The translations under genes were made by a program, and so were the position numbers. From Cytophagaceae bacterium (GTDB taxonomy: Bacteria > Bacteroidota > Bacteroidia > Cytophagales > Spirosomataceae), in contig JAIXWL010000001.1 in the NCBI GenBank assembly GCA_027491315.1, forward strand, positions 124,001 through 188,000: 64,000 nucleotides of DNA. The letters run 5' to 3'. Below the pieces are notes generated by a model that worked only from the letters and a program-made list of their open reading frames with translations, was not told the DNA's origin and ran no database searches. Position 1 is the stretch's first letter. Every line of letters starts with the position of its first letter. Of the stretch, positions 9,354 to 18,364 are shown piece by piece.

Positions 9354-9376
9354 AAAAGCCGCCCAATGAGGCGGCC
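9354..9376 (-). terminator. Rho-independent terminator after the small lipoprotein gene
   Basis: GCCGCC at 9358-9363 pairs with GGCGGC at 9370-9375 around a 6-nt loop, followed on the minus strand by a TTTTCT tract. It lies between the lipoprotein stop and the thiL start. Confidence 0.75.
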
Positions 9377-9393
9377 TCATGATTAATTTGCGA

Positions 9394-9882
9394 TTAGGGA
9401 TTAACTAAACTTAACCTAATCTTTTTATTACTTGCTTTGACATAAGCCGTGGTAGACTCCATCACTAAGGTACTAGCTGTTGGCACGCCTGAAATAGTAA
9501 ATGTCAAGGTTCCACCCGTGCCGGTAGGCTCTGTTCCATCACTCGTTTTAAGGCTTGATAAGGTCAGCGTCTTGTTATCAGATGACAAGCTGTAGGTACC
9601 TGAGAATTTATTTCCATCATATTCAGTAAGAGAAACAGCAGGTGCACTAGATAAGTCCAATTTAAATTGAGCATATCCTGCTACTAAATTGGATGTGGCG
9701 GTTTTATCGTATTGTACATTCCCATCCCATTGAATATTGGAAGCCGACCAAACTTTTTTGATTAGGTCAGAAACGGAAGGGGCGGGAGGGGTTGGTGTGG
9801 GTGCAGGATCACTACTTTTACTACAAGCTGCTAAAAATGCCAAGCATAAGACGGAAATGAATACCCGAAATGTATTTTTCAT
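9394..9882 (-). CDS. small lipoprotein of unknown function
   Basis: The 162-residue product begins with a signal peptide and lipobox ending LAAC (C20), followed by a Ser/Pro/Thr-rich spacer (SDPAPTPTPPAPS). The rest is a small beta-rich domain with regular Thr/Ser/Leu strands and a repeated GTYSLSSDNKTLTLSSL-like pattern resembling lipocalin-like or DUF-type Bacteroidota lipoproteins. The start at 9882 is chosen over one 24 nt upstream because AGGA precedes it and the signal peptide then has the usual short basic n-region. No function is assigned. Confidence 0.75.
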   Translation of the reverse strand: MKNTFRVFISVLCLAFLAACSKSSDPAPTPTPPAPSVSDLIKKVWSASNIQWDGNVQYDKTATSNLVAGYAQFKLDLSSAPAVSLTEYDGNKFSGTYSLSSDNKTLTLSSLKTSDGTEPTGTGGTLTFTISGVPTASTLVMESTTAYVKASNKKIRLSLVNP

Positions 9883-9962
9883 AAATCCTGTAACATTAAA
9901 TATCAAGTAAAATTAAAAATCTTTGCTGATAAAACGGCTTTTCATGCTTTTTATTTAGTTTC

Positions 9963-10220
9963 GTGCTAATTATTAACACTTTGGACTCCATACTTCCACA
10001 CTACACCAAGGCACAATTGGCTTTAAGGAACGGTCAAGATCGTCCTGAAGTCTGGGTGGCATATTTAGGTAAAATATACGACATGAGCCATTCCCGTCTT
10101 TGGAAAAATGGTAAACATTACGAACATTGGGCAGGACAAGACTTAAGTGATGAATTAAAAGATGCCCCTCATACCGCCCAAGTATTTGAAAAATATCAAG
10201 CGATTGGCCTATTAATCTAA
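9963..10220 (+). CDS. small cytochrome-b5-like domain protein
   Basis: The 85-residue protein is a single cytochrome b5/steroid-binding-like domain. It has VWVAYLGKIYDMS, then SRLWKNGKHYEHWAGQDLSD, ELKDAPHTAQVF and a hydrophobic end. Prokaryotic members of this family are short soluble haem proteins of uncertain role. The likely axial ligands are His in KHYEHWAG and APH, which is inference. GTG at 9963 is the first start available; TTG at 9981 is an alternative. It is followed after 4 nt by the sugar kinase gene, so both are probably cotranscribed. Confidence 0.75.
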   Translation: MLIINTLDSILPHYTKAQLALRNGQDRPEVWVAYLGKIYDMSHSRLWKNGKHYEHWAGQDLSDELKDAPHTAQVFEKYQAIGLLI

Positions 10221-10224
10221 TACC

Positions 10225-11085
10225 ATGATTCTACTTATTGAAAGCGGCTCAAGCAAAACAGAATGGAGGTATATTTCTTCCCCTAACGAGGCTTATCAAC
10301 GTTTTTATTCCTTAGGAATTAATCCCTATTATCAATCCCCCGAGAATATTGAAGCATCTCAAAAAGACGTTCTAGCTCAAATCAGTCAACTTAGCATAGA
10401 GGAGGTTTATTATTATGGAACTGGAATAACAGATGAAACCAAAAAAGAAATCATTCGAAATTTGCTGAGCTCTTACCTTCCTAGTGCGAAAGTAATTCAA
10501 GTGGAAAACGATTTAATCGCTGCAGCTAGATCTCTATGTGGAGATGATTCGGGAATTGCTTGTATTTTAGGAACTGGTTCAAATTCTGGTTTTTTCAATG
10601 GTGAAATGATTACAGAGCAAGTCCCTCCATTAGGTTTTTGGTTGGGAGATGAAGGCAGTGGGGGTTATTTAGGCAAAACACTTCTATTGGCCTATTTACA
10701 CCATGAAATGCCCCTAGACCTTCGTGAACTTTTTATAAAGCGCTATGGTGAATTGAATCGTTTAGAAATACTATCCAAAGCTTATCAAGGGGAATTTCCT
10801 AATAGATGGTTTGCAGGCTTTTCTAAATTCTTATTTGATCACAGAAAGCATCCTTTTTGTTATCAATTGATTGAACATGCCTTTCAAGAATTTATTCGCT
10901 TATATGTTAGCAAATATGCTGAAGTGGCCACACAAAAAATCCATTTCACGGGGTCTGTAGCCTTTTATTATTCCGACATTTTGAAACAAGTCATAAGAAA
11001 AAATCGTTATCACCTTGGAAACATCAGTGAGGCTCCTATGGCGGGTTTAACGCTATATCATAAATCCAAAAGATGGCCAGCATAA
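10225..11085 (+). CDS. BadF/BadG-family kinase, N-acetylglucosamine-kinase-like
   Basis: The 286-residue ASKHA-fold ATPase has the phosphate-1 loop ESGSSKTEW at the N-terminus, a GTGITDETK segment, the ATP-binding ILGTGSNSG and the GFWLGDEGSGGYLG block typical of eukaryote-like N-acetylglucosamine kinases. It probably phosphorylates an amino sugar released during cell-wall or chitin recycling, but the substrate is not determined by sequence. It sits 4 nt after the cytochrome-b5-like gene. No transporter or glycosidase is adjacent. Confidence 0.85.
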   Translation: MILLIESGSSKTEWRYISSPNEAYQRFYSLGINPYYQSPENIEASQKDVLAQISQLSIEEVYYYGTGITDETKKEIIRNLLSSYLPSAKVIQVENDLIAAARSLCGDDSGIACILGTGSNSGFFNGEMITEQVPPLGFWLGDEGSGGYLGKTLLLAYLHHEMPLDLRELFIKRYGELNRLEILSKAYQGEFPNRWFAGFSKFLFDHRKHPFCYQLIEHAFQEFIRLYVSKYAEVATQKIHFTGSVAFYYSDILKQVIRKNRYHLGNISEAPMAGLTLYHKSKRWPA

Positions 11086-11131
11086 GTTAGGATGTTTTCA
11101 AGAAAATCATGCAAATAGCCTGATAATTATA

Positions 11132-11139
11132 TAACTTTG
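11132..11139 (+). promoter_or_regulatory. candidate -7 element of the conserved 473-residue protein gene
   Basis: TAACTTTG fits TAnnTTTG and ends 38 nt before the ATG at 11178. A consensus TTG at -33 is not evident. Confidence 0.45.
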
Positions 11140-11177
11140 CTAAGTAGAAGCCTTTGTAATCAATAAACTATTCGTAT

Positions 11178-12599
11178 ATGACTGCCAAATTAAAATCCAT
11201 AGGGACCAAACAAAAGGCCCTTCAGATCAATCTAGATCGCAGTATATATGGTTCATTTGCAGAAATTGGAGCAGGACAGGATGTTGCTGCCAATTTTTTC
11301 AAAGCAGGTGGAGCCTCAGGTACAATAGCCAAAACCATTTCAGCCTACGATATGGCTTTTTCGGATGCCATCTATGGGGAAGAAGAATCAGGCAAATATG
11401 TTTGTGAGCCTCGGTTAATGAAAATGCTGAATCGAGAGTTCAAGTTATTGAAAGTACGATTAACCGAATCCGCTGACGAGAAACGATTTTTCTCTTTTGC
11501 CGATACGGTTTCAGCTTTAAATTATCAAAAAGATAATGATGCTCACGGTTGGGTGGGATTACGTTTTCAATTAAGTCCTAACGGCCCAGTGAATGATGTG
11601 GTCATTCACATCAACATGTTAGATAATGACAATATCCTACAGCAGCAAGCTTTGGGGATTATTGGGGTGAATTTAATTTATGGTTGTTATCACTATCATG
11701 CAGACCCAGAAAAAATACTTGTTTCCTTATTGGACGACTTGTCTCCTGACCGCATAGAAATTGATATGATTCGTTTTGAAGGCCCTGATTTTAAGGACGT
11801 AGATAACCGATTGATGTCATTATACTTGGTTAAGCATGGCTTTACGCAAGCAGCTTTATTTGGTCCAGATGGAAAAGTAATGCAACCTTATGATGCTCTT
11901 TCTAAGAAACATATTGTTGCCATCCGTGGACGTTTTAGACCCGTAACAAATATCTTTTCAGATATGGTCAAAAAGGGAATTAAACAGTTTGAGAATGAGG
12001 CTGACATCGATGATGATAAAATTTGTGTAGTATCTGAATTGACCCTTCGTAACCTAGAAAATGAAGGAAACCATATTAATGAAAAAGACTTTTTAGATCG
12101 TGTTGATATTTTATGTTCTTTAGGACAAACCGTATTGATCTCGAACTTCCATGAATACTTCAAGTTAGTGGCCTATCTAAGTAAATTTAGTCGACTAAAA
12201 ATGGCCTTGATCATGGGTATGCCAAATTTGGAATACATCTTCGAAGAAAAGCATTATACGCAATATCCGGGTGGTATTTTAACTGCTTTCGCTAGTCTAT
12301 TTGGTTTAAAAATAAAGCTTTATTTATACCCAACTTTGGATGAAAACGGGCAATTGATCAATTTGAAATCTTTTCAACCGGAAGCTCATTTGACAGGTTT
12401 ATTCCAATATTTATTGGATAATGAAAAATTAGCGGATATACATTCCTATGATGAAAACTTGATGAAAATCCGTACCGATCGCGTATTAGATTTAATTCAA
12501 CAAGGTTCAGGAGAATGGGAGAATTTGGTACCTAGTTCCGTGGTTAAGCTGATTAAAGAAAAAGCATTGTTTGGCTTTCCTGAGAAGACCTTGGTATAA
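11178..12599 (+). CDS. conserved 473-residue cytosolic protein of unknown function
   Basis: There is no signal peptide or membrane segment. The N-terminus (LKSIGTKQKALQINLDRSIY, then GSFAEIGAGQDVAANFFKAG) is of a type I recall as strongly conserved in a protein widespread in Bacteroidota and some other phyla. Databases give it conflicting labels such as TonB receptor or nucleotide adenylyltransferase. Neither fits: there is no barrel, no plug and no HxGH motif. Later conserved blocks are HGWVGLRFQ, DVDNRLMSLYLVKHGFTQAALFGPDG, CSLGQTVLISNFHEYF and PGGILTAFASLFG. It stands alone between its own promoter candidate and a terminator, so no neighbour suggests a role. Confidence 0.8.
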   Translation: MTAKLKSIGTKQKALQINLDRSIYGSFAEIGAGQDVAANFFKAGGASGTIAKTISAYDMAFSDAIYGEEESGKYVCEPRLMKMLNREFKLLKVRLTESADEKRFFSFADTVSALNYQKDNDAHGWVGLRFQLSPNGPVNDVVIHINMLDNDNILQQQALGIIGVNLIYGCYHYHADPEKILVSLLDDLSPDRIEIDMIRFEGPDFKDVDNRLMSLYLVKHGFTQAALFGPDGKVMQPYDALSKKHIVAIRGRFRPVTNIFSDMVKKGIKQFENEADIDDDKICVVSELTLRNLENEGNHINEKDFLDRVDILCSLGQTVLISNFHEYFKLVAYLSKFSRLKMALIMGMPNLEYIFEEKHYTQYPGGILTAFASLFGLKIKLYLYPTLDENGQLINLKSFQPEAHLTGLFQYLLDNEKLADIHSYDENLMKIRTDRVLDLIQQGSGEWENLVPSSVVKLIKEKALFGFPEKTLV

Positions 12600-12620
12600 A
12601 TGATGTTAAATAAGTTCAAT

Positions 12621-12651
12621 AAAAAAGGCAACATCACTGTTGCCTTTTTTT
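12621..12651. terminator. bidirectional terminator between the conserved protein gene and carA
   Basis: GGCAACA (12627-12633) and TGTTGCC (12638-12644) form a 7-bp stem with a TCAC loop. An A-tract precedes and a T-tract follows, so it can serve both converging genes. Confidence 0.9.
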
Positions 12652-12655
12652 ATTA

Positions 12656-13756
12656 TTATTTCATCAAACCAATAAACTGGTCAAACAAATAGCGAGAGTC
12701 GTGTGGGCCAGGACTAGCTTCTGGGTGATGTTGCACAGAGAAGGCTTTTTTACCATTTACACGTAAACCCTCAACGGTTTGATCATTTAGATTGATATGA
12801 GTTAAAGTTGCTTGAGAACTTGTACTCAATTCCTCCATACGAACGGCAAAACCATGGTTTTGCGAGGTGATTTCAGATAGCCCTGTCTCCAAGTTTTTCA
12901 CAGGATGGTTTAAACCACGATGACCATTATGCATTTTATAGGTCGACAAACCGCAAACTTGAGCTAAAATTTGATGGCCTAAACAAATTCCAAATACTGG
13001 CTTGTCACTAGCTAAAAATTGGCTTACGGTTTCTACGGCATAAGGCATTACCGCTGGATCACCTGGGCCATTAGATACAAAATAGCCATCAGGTTGCCAA
13101 GCTGCAATCTCCTCGAAGGATGTTTTGGCAGGAAATACTTTTAAATAACAGCCACGGTCGCTTAGGTTAGTAAGAATACTTTTCTTCACTCCTAAATCAA
13201 GTACTGCCACTTTAAATTCCGCATTTTCCTCACCTAGAAAGTAGGTCTCTTGGGTACAAACTTGGGAGGATAGTTCAAGTCCTTCCATATCAGGGACTTT
13301 AGCTAATTCTTTTTGCAATGAATCGATATCAAAAATTTCAGAGGAAATTAAGCAATTCATTACGCCTTTAGTACGAATATGACGAACCAAAGCACGGGTA
13401 TCTATTCCTGATATTCCTACGATACCTGCATTTTCTAAATAATCTTGAAGAGAACCTGTGGCCGTAAAACGAGAGTTGACACTTGAAAACTCATTGCATA
13501 CCATTCCAGCAATTTGTACTCGATTGGATTCCGCCTCTTGAGCATCCATGACACCATAATTACCGATATGGGCAGTGGTATTAATAATTACTTGTCCAGC
13601 ATAGGAAGGGTCAGTATAAATCTCCTGATAACCCGTCATTCCTGTATTAAAACAAATCTCCCCTCCATGCGTACCTATCTTGCCTAATGCCTTCCCATGA
13701 AAGAGTGTACCATCTTGCAACAATAAAACCGCCGGAGTCGATTCTGTAATTTTCAT
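12656..13756 (-). CDS. carA: carbamoyl-phosphate synthase small subunit
   Basis: The 366-residue glutaminase subunit supplies ammonia to CarB for carbamoyl phosphate, used in arginine and pyrimidine synthesis. It has an N-terminal CPSase_sm domain and a class I glutamine amidotransferase domain, with the nucleophile C258 in GICLGHQ and the H344/E346 pair in HHPEA. Length is normal. carB is not next to it. It lies directly downstream of the ribosomal operon but behind that operon's terminator, so it is probably a separate unit. Confidence 0.96.
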   Translation of the reverse strand: MKITESTPAVLLLQDGTLFHGKALGKIGTHGGEICFNTGMTGYQEIYTDPSYAGQVIINTTAHIGNYGVMDAQEAESNRVQIAGMVCNEFSSVNSRFTATGSLQDYLENAGIVGISGIDTRALVRHIRTKGVMNCLISSEIFDIDSLQKELAKVPDMEGLELSSQVCTQETYFLGEENAEFKVAVLDLGVKKSILTNLSDRGCYLKVFPAKTSFEEIAAWQPDGYFVSNGPGDPAVMPYAVETVSQFLASDKPVFGICLGHQILAQVCGLSTYKMHNGHRGLNHPVKNLETGLSEITSQNHGFAVRMEELSTSSQATLTHINLNDQTVEGLRVNGKKAFSVQHHPEASPGPHDSRYLFDQFIGLMK

Positions 13757-13785
13757 AATGTATCTATGTTTGAATAATATTTTAT

Positions 13786-13824
13786 CTAAAAAAAGGGCTT
13801 CAACTAATTAAAGTTAAAGCCCTT
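13786..13824 (-). terminator. terminator of the rplC-rplQ operon
   Basis: An 11-bp stem, GGGCTTTAACT with AGTTGAAGCCC on the minus strand (13795-13822), is complete only with a G-U pair in that RNA sense, and a T-tract follows. It lies between rplQ and carA. Confidence 0.88.
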
Positions 13825-13845
13825 CAAAATTAAAAGAGAAAAAAA

Positions 13846-14463
13846 TTATGCATCTTCTCCTTTTTCTTCTTTAGGCTCCTCTGTTGATTCTTCTGCAGCA
13901 GGCTCTTCAGCGGCAGCTACTTCTTCAACAACCTCAGCTGCTGGAGCTTCTGCTACTTCTTCAGCGGCAGCTACTTCCTCAACAACTTCAGCCGATGGTG
14001 CTTCTGCTACAGGAGCAGCAGCCTCAACGCCTTCTTTCTTTGCACCAGAACGACGACTTCTACGAGTTTTACCAGCTTTTTCAGCAGAAGCAGCTAACAT
14101 AGTTTCGTTGAAATCAACCAATTCGATGAAACAAACCTCAGCGTTGTCACCAAGACGATTTCCTAATTTGATAATACGTGTATAACCACCTGGACGGTTA
14201 GCTACTTTTTCAGAAACGATTCCAAATAATTCTTTAACAGAATCTTTATTTTGAAGGTAAGAGAAAACAACACGACGATTGTTCGTGCTATCTGTCTTAG
14301 ACTTAGTAATTAAAGGCTCTACATATTTACGCAATTCTTTTGCTTTCGCAACTGTTGTTTCGATACGCTTGTGTAGAATTAAAGAGGATGCCATATTGGA
14401 TAATAAGGCCGCTCTGTGGGAAGCTGTTCTTCCTAAGTGATTGAATTTTTTTCCGTGTCTCAT
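13846..14463 (-). CDS. rplQ: 50S ribosomal protein L17 with acidic Ala/Glu-rich extension
   Basis: Residues 1 to about 120 are a normal L17 ([17 protein letters not shown] start, [19 protein letters not shown]). A basic linker, [17 protein letters not shown], leads into about 65 residues of low-complexity Ala, Glu, Val and Pro that include two 18-residue tandem units. Total length is 205, against about 120-130 for L17 alone. Extended L17 is known in Bacteroidota; the duplicated unit suggests recent length change. It is the last gene of the operon, before a strong terminator. Confidence 0.95.
   Translation of the reverse strand: MRHGKKFNHLGRTASHRAALLSNMASSLILHKRIETTVAKAKELRKYVEPLITKSKTDSTNNRRVVFSYLQNKDSVKELFGIVSEKVANRPGGYTRIIKLGNRLGDNAEVCFIELVDFNETMLAASAEKAGKTRRSRRSGAKKEGVEAAAPVAEAPSAEVVEEVAAAEEVAEAPAAEVVEEVAAAEEPAAEESTEEPKEEKGEDA
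13904..14011 (-). repeat. 54-nt tandem duplication inside rplQ
   Basis: Two adjacent, nearly identical 54-nt units (13904-13957 and 13958-14011) encode [18 protein letters not shown] and [18 protein letters not shown]. Differences are mostly silent. Confidence 0.9.
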
Positions 14464-14553
14464 TGTGTTAATTCGTAAGTTAAAAGCCCTTTCGGACTGC
14501 GGTTAGTGGGTTTTTCATTACCACCACCTATTACTTATTTAAAAATTGAATAA

Positions 14554-15543
14554 TTAATCTTCGTCTAAACGATATTTCGCAACATCCATTCCGAAGGTTA
14601 AGCCTTTTTCTTCAACTAGTTGCTCTAGCTCAGTTAATGACTTCTTACCAAAGTTACGGAACTTCATCATATCAGAAATCTCTAATTTCACTAATTCACC
14701 TAAAGTACGAACGTCAGCTGATTTAAGGCAGTTGTAGGCACGTACCGATAAATCTAGATCGGCTAAAGAAGTCTTCAATAGTTTGCGCATGTGTAACATC
14801 TCCTCATCTACTACATTGTCTTCTTCAGCTTTTGGCGTTTCGAAGGTCATAGTTTGGTCAGAGAATAACATGAAGTGTTGAATCAAAATGTAAGCCGCAC
14901 CTTTCAATGCATCTTCTGGGTGGATAGAACCATCCGTTTCGATATCTAACACTAATTTTTCGTAGTCAGTTTTTTGCTCTACACGGGTATTCTCAATGCT
15001 AAATTTAACATTTTTGATAGGTGTGTAGATGGCATCAATGGCAATGTGACCAAAAGCTAATTCATTAGCACGAGGCTCATCAGCTGGTACATAACCACGA
15101 CCTTTTTCGATGATTAACTCAACTTCTAATTCTTTAGAAGAATCTAAGTTGCAAATCACTAAATCAGGATTTAAGACAGTAAAGTAAGGCGTGAATTTAG
15201 CAATATCACCAGCAGTAAAGGCTGTTTGGCCTTTAACTTTGATACTAACTTTATTCTCCAAAATCTCTTGCGCCTTTTTAAGACGGATCTTCTTCAAGTT
15301 AAGGATGATTTCAGAAACATCTTCATGAACTCCTTCAATTGCTGAAAACTCGTGTAAAACACCAGAAATCTTAACGCTTGTAATCGCATAACCTTCCAAA
15401 GAGGAAAGTAAAATTCTACGAAGTGCGTTACCAATGGTAACACCGTAGCCTTTTTCGAGTGGCTTGAACTCAAATGTCCCGTGGAAGTCATCGGCTTTCT
15501 CCATCACAACTTTCTCGGGCATTTGGAATGCTAATATTGACAT
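14554..15543 (-). CDS. rpoA: DNA-directed RNA polymerase subunit alpha
   Basis: The 329-residue protein has the assembly domain (about 1-230, with [20 protein letters not shown]) and, after a linker of about 15-20 acidic residues, the C-terminal DNA-binding domain with helix-hairpin-helix ([20 protein letters not shown]). It dimerises to start RNA polymerase assembly and contacts promoter DNA and regulators. It has the usual place between rpsD and rplQ, with spacers of 71 and 90 nt. Confidence 0.98.
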   Translation of the reverse strand: MSILAFQMPEKVVMEKADDFHGTFEFKPLEKGYGVTIGNALRRILLSSLEGYAITSVKISGVLHEFSAIEGVHEDVSEIILNLKKIRLKKAQEILENKVSIKVKGQTAFTAGDIAKFTPYFTVLNPDLVICNLDSSKELEVELIIEKGRGYVPADEPRANELAFGHIAIDAIYTPIKNVKFSIENTRVEQKTDYEKLVLDIETDGSIHPEDALKGAAYILIQHFMLFSDQTMTFETPKAEEDNVVDEEMLHMRKLLKTSLADLDLSVRAYNCLKSADVRTLGELVKLEISDMMKFRNFGKKSLTELEQLVEEKGLTFGMDVAKYRLDED

Positions 15544-15614
15544 ATTTCGTAGCTTAAAATGATCTTGAAAAAACGTTATTGATACTCTATTAAATTGTAT
15601 TATTAAGCAGCTTA

Positions 15615-16220
15615 TTACTTCGAATACAATTCGACGATAGCTTGCTCGTTAAAGTTTTCAGGGATCTGATCTCTTTCAGGATAAGCGGTAAATTTACCTA
15701 CTAATTCCACTCCATCCCACTCTAACCAGTTGAAACGCTTTGGTGAACGGCTCGCAAGCGAATCAGAAACAACCTCAAGAGATTTAGATTTTTCACGTAC
15801 ACCTACCAATTGGCCTGGGCGTAATGAGTAAGAGGGCACATTTACTACATCACCATCCACAATGATATGTTTGTGGATAACCAATTGACGAGCAGCACGA
15901 CGCGTAGGAGCAATTCCTAAACGATATACTGTGTTGTCCAATCTTGCTTCACACATCTTTAACAAGTTCTCACCTGTAATACCTTCTTTAACAGCGGCTT
16001 TGTGAAACAAATTCTCGAACTGACGTTCTAAAATACCATAGGTATATTTTACCTTTTGTTTTTCCTTTAATTGGATGGCGTATTCAGAAACTTTTGAACG
16101 TTTCCCTTTACCATGCATACCAGGAGCATAATTTTTACGAGCTAATGCTTTACTCGGACCTAAGATTGCCTCGCCGAAACGACGTGCAATTTTGGATTTT
16201 GGACCAGTGTATCTTGCCAT
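15615..16220 (-). CDS. rpsD: 30S ribosomal protein S4
   Basis: This 201-residue 16S rRNA-binding assembly protein has an N-terminal S4 domain followed by the S4 RNA-binding module ([27 protein letters not shown]). The N-terminus lacks the Cys ligands of zinc-binding S4, so it is the zinc-free form. In E. coli S4 is the alpha-operon autoregulator; whether that holds here is unknown. The 103-nt spacer before it is the longest within the operon. Confidence 0.98.
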   Translation of the reverse strand: MARYTGPKSKIARRFGEAILGPSKALARKNYAPGMHGKGKRSKVSEYAIQLKEKQKVKYTYGILERQFENLFHKAAVKEGITGENLLKMCEARLDNTVYRLGIAPTRRAARQLVIHKHIIVDGDVVNVPSYSLRPGQLVGVREKSKSLEVVSDSLASRSPKRFNWLEWDGVELVGKFTAYPERDQIPENFNEQAIVELYSK

Positions 16221-16236
16221 TTTTTTTAAAAGTCAA

Positions 16237-16253
16237 TGCCCCTCTTATGGGCA
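16237..16253 (-). promoter_or_regulatory. spacer hairpin before rpsD
   Basis: TGCCC (16237-16241) pairs with GGGCA (16249-16253) around a 7-nt loop, 16 nt before the rpsD start. Confidence 0.35.
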
Positions 16254-16323
16254 ATGAAGTAATTAATTAAGTGAATAAATGATGTTGGAGAAAATAATTA
16301 CTAATTACCCAACACGAATAATA

Positions 16324-16719
16324 TTAAACGCGACGACGTTTTGGAGGACGACATCCATTGTGAGGCATTGGAGTAATATCCTTAATTAAGGAAACTTCGA
16401 TACCTGAGTTTTGGATAGTACGGATAGCTGACTCACGTCCTGCTCCCGGTCCTTTTACAAAAACCTCTGCTTTTTTCATTCCCGCCTCAACAGCTACTGC
16501 TGCACAGTTAGACGCTGCCATCTGGGCTGCATAAGGAGTGTTTTTCTTAGATCCACGGAAACCCATCTTTCCTGCAGATGCCCAAGAAATTACCTGTCCT
16601 GCTGAATTGGTAATTGAAATAATGATGTTGTTAAAGGAAGCTTTGATGTGTACCTGGCCTACCGACTCAACTACCACCACTCTTTTCTTCGCTTTATCTT
16701 TTCTTTTTGCTTGTGCCAT
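16324..16719 (-). CDS. rpsK: 30S ribosomal protein S11
   Basis: The 131-residue protein is of the S11 family and lines the mRNA exit region of the 30S platform. Family stretches are visible: [39 protein letters not shown] and the C-terminal [15 protein letters not shown]. Usual length, in the standard order rpsM-rpsK-rpsD, 44 nt after rpsM. Confidence 0.98.
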   Translation of the reverse strand: MAQAKRKDKAKKRVVVVESVGQVHIKASFNNIIISITNSAGQVISWASAGKMGFRGSKKNTPYAAQMAASNCAAVAVEAGMKKAEVFVKGPGAGRESAIRTIQNSGIEVSLIKDITPMPHNGCRPPKRRRV

Positions 16720-16744
16720 TGGATAAAATCAATAAAAATTGTGT

Positions 16745-16759
16745 AGGGGATTAGCCCCT
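16745..16759 (-). promoter_or_regulatory. spacer hairpin before rpsK
   Basis: AGGGG and CCCCT form a 5-bp stem with an ATTAG loop, between the rpsM stop and 25 nt before the rpsK start. Confidence 0.4.
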
Positions 16760-16763
16760 GTTA

Positions 16764-17141
16764 TTATTTAGTTACTTTTTTCTTGTTAGCAACTGTCTTT
16801 CTACGACCTTTTCTCGTACGAGAATTGTTCTTAGTTCTTTGGCCACGTACAGGAAGTCCTTTACGGTGACGCAAACCACGGTAGCATCCAATGTCCATCA
16901 AACGCTTGATGTTCAATTGAACCTCAGACTTAAGCTGTCCCTCCGTTTTGAATTCGGCAGCAATAATAGCACGGATGGCGCTAGCCTCCGTATCATTCCA
17001 CTCACCAGCTTTCTTATCAAACGAAATTTCTGCTTTCGTCAAAATCTTTTGAGCAGTGCTACGACCAATACCGAAGATATAAGTCAACGCAATTTCTCCT
17101 CTTTTTTTGTCGGGAATATCAACCCCTGCAATACGAGCCAT
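16764..17141 (-). CDS. rpsM: 30S ribosomal protein S13
   Basis: The 125-residue S13 protein of the 30S head contacts the 50S subunit and the P-site tRNA. It starts with [20 protein letters not shown], has the helix-turn-helix [11 protein letters not shown] and the basic tail [17 protein letters not shown]. Length and position after rpmJ are standard. Confidence 0.98.
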   Translation of the reverse strand: MARIAGVDIPDKKRGEIALTYIFGIGRSTAQKILTKAEISFDKKAGEWNDTEASAIRAIIAAEFKTEGQLKSEVQLNIKRLMDIGCYRGLRHRKGLPVRGQRTKNNSRTRKGRRKTVANKKKVTK

Positions 17142-17148
17142 ATAGGTA

Positions 17149-17167
17149 ATTAATTGTTGTTATTAAT
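17149..17167 (-). promoter_or_regulatory. spacer hairpin before rpsM
   Basis: Two ATTAAT arms pair across a 7-nt loop, 7 nt before the rpsM start. The stem is AT-only and weak. Confidence 0.25.
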
Positions 17168-17184
17168 CATTTAATACTTTCGAA

Positions 17185-17301
17185 TTATCCTTGACGTTGC
17201 TTGAACTTAGGATTCTTCTTGTTGATGACATAAAGCTTTCCGTGACGACGAATGACTTTGCATTCTGCACTACGCTTTTTGATCGATGCTTTAACTTTCA
17301 T
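17185..17301 (-). CDS. rpmJ: 50S ribosomal protein L36 (zinc-free form)
   Basis: A 38-residue frame reads [15 protein letters not shown] and ends KFKQRQG, matching L36. In zinc-binding L36 the ligands are Cys11, Cys14, Cys27 and His33. Here positions 11, 27 and 33 are Ser, Asn and Phe and only Cys14 remains, so it cannot form the zinc site. The gene sits between infA and rpsM, its usual place, with gaps of 28 and 43 nt. Confidence 0.95.
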   Translation of the reverse strand: MKVKASIKKRSAECKVIRRHGKLYVINKKNPKFKQRQG

Positions 17302-17329
17302 ATTTGTTTAATTTATGGGTCAAACCTTA

Positions 17330-17548
17330 TTATTTATAACGATAAACTATTCTTGCCTTACTCAAATCATAAGGAGACATTTCTAACTTAACTTTATCTC
17401 CAGGTAGAATCTTGATGTAATTCATTCGCATTTTACCTGAGATATGCGCAATCACTTGATGCGTATTCTCTAATTCCACCCGAAACATCGCGTTCGAAAG
17501 GGCTTCCAAAATGATGCCGTCTACTTCGATCGAGGATTGTTTGGCCAT
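17330..17548 (-). CDS. infA: translation initiation factor IF-1
   Basis: A single 72-residue S1/OB-fold protein binds the ribosomal A site during initiation. Family marks are [24 protein letters not shown], with the first residues preceding the beta-barrel, then [19 protein letters not shown] and the end ARIVYRYK. It starts 9 nt after the map stop. Confidence 0.97.
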   Translation of the reverse strand: MAKQSSIEVDGIILEALSNAMFRVELENTHQVIAHISGKMRMNYIKILPGDKVKLEMSPYDLSKARIVYRYK

Positions 17549-17557
17549 AATTTTATG

Positions 17558-18364
17558 TTAAATATTCAACAAAACTGTTGATGTTTTTAATACTTCTTCA
17601 ATGTAGCTAAAGGTAGTCAAGGCTACAGCCTCGTTTTTCCCTACCGCTACGGTATGCTCAAAATGGGCAGATGCTTTACGATCAACCGTGCGAATGGTCC
17701 AACCATCCTTATCTACGGTAATCTGTCGCTTTCCTAAATTAATCATCGGCTCAATGGCTATCACCATTCCCTCTTTCAATTTAGGTCCATCACCACGACG
17801 GCCATAATTGGGAACTTCAGGACTTTCATGTAAGTTTTTTCCTACACCATGCCCTACAAGTTCTCTAACCACGCCATACCCAAAACCTTCCGAATAAGTC
17901 TGAACAGCGGAACCAATATCACCGATACGTTTTCCGGCTACTGCCTGATTCATTCCTTGGTACAAAGACGCTTTTGTCCTTGTTAATAAATTTGCCACGT
18001 CCTCCCCAACTTCACCTATCGCATAGGTATAAGCACTATCAGCGTGGAAACCATGCTTGTAAACTCCTGCATCAATGGAGATAATATCTCCCTCTTTCAG
18101 TGCTAAACTTCCGGGTAATCCATGAACTACCACGTCATTTACTGAGATACAAAGTGAATAAGCATACTTTTTATCTCCTACTTGATAATTTAAAAAGGAA
18201 GGATGAGCCTCATTATCCTTGATAAATTCATAGGCGATTTTATCTAAAGCTAAAGTTGTTACACCCGGTTTAATGGCTTTGGCAACTTCCGCATGACACT
18301 TTCCTAAAATTTCACCATTCGCTTGAATGATGGCTAACTCTTGGGGTGTCTTTAAATAAATCAT
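17558..18364 (-). CDS. map: methionine aminopeptidase type I
   Basis: The 268-residue enzyme removes the initiator Met from nascent proteins. It has the pita-bread fold with metal ligands in SIDAGVYKHGFHADSAYT (both Asp), GHGVGKNLHESP (His), AIEPMINLG (Glu) and a final Glu in HFEHTVAVG. There is no N-terminal SH3-binding or zinc-finger extension. The start codon overlaps the secY stop as TAATG, so translation is coupled. Confidence 0.96.
   Translation of the reverse strand: MIYLKTPQELAIIQANGEILGKCHAEVAKAIKPGVTTLALDKIAYEFIKDNEAHPSFLNYQVGDKKYAYSLCISVNDVVVHGLPGSLALKEGDIISIDAGVYKHGFHADSAYTYAIGEVGEDVANLLTRTKASLYQGMNQAVAGKRIGDIGSAVQTYSEGFGYGVVRELVGHGVGKNLHESPEVPNYGRRGDGPKLKEGMVIAIEPMINLGKRQITVDKDGWTIRTVDRKASAHFEHTVAVGKNEAVALTTFSYIEEVLKTSTVLLNI

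Noticed and set aside
13884-14102. Plus-strand frame of 72 residues, rich in Leu and Gln
   Set aside because: It is the mirror of the repetitive tail of rplQ. Its low complexity follows from the Ala/Glu codons on the other strand.
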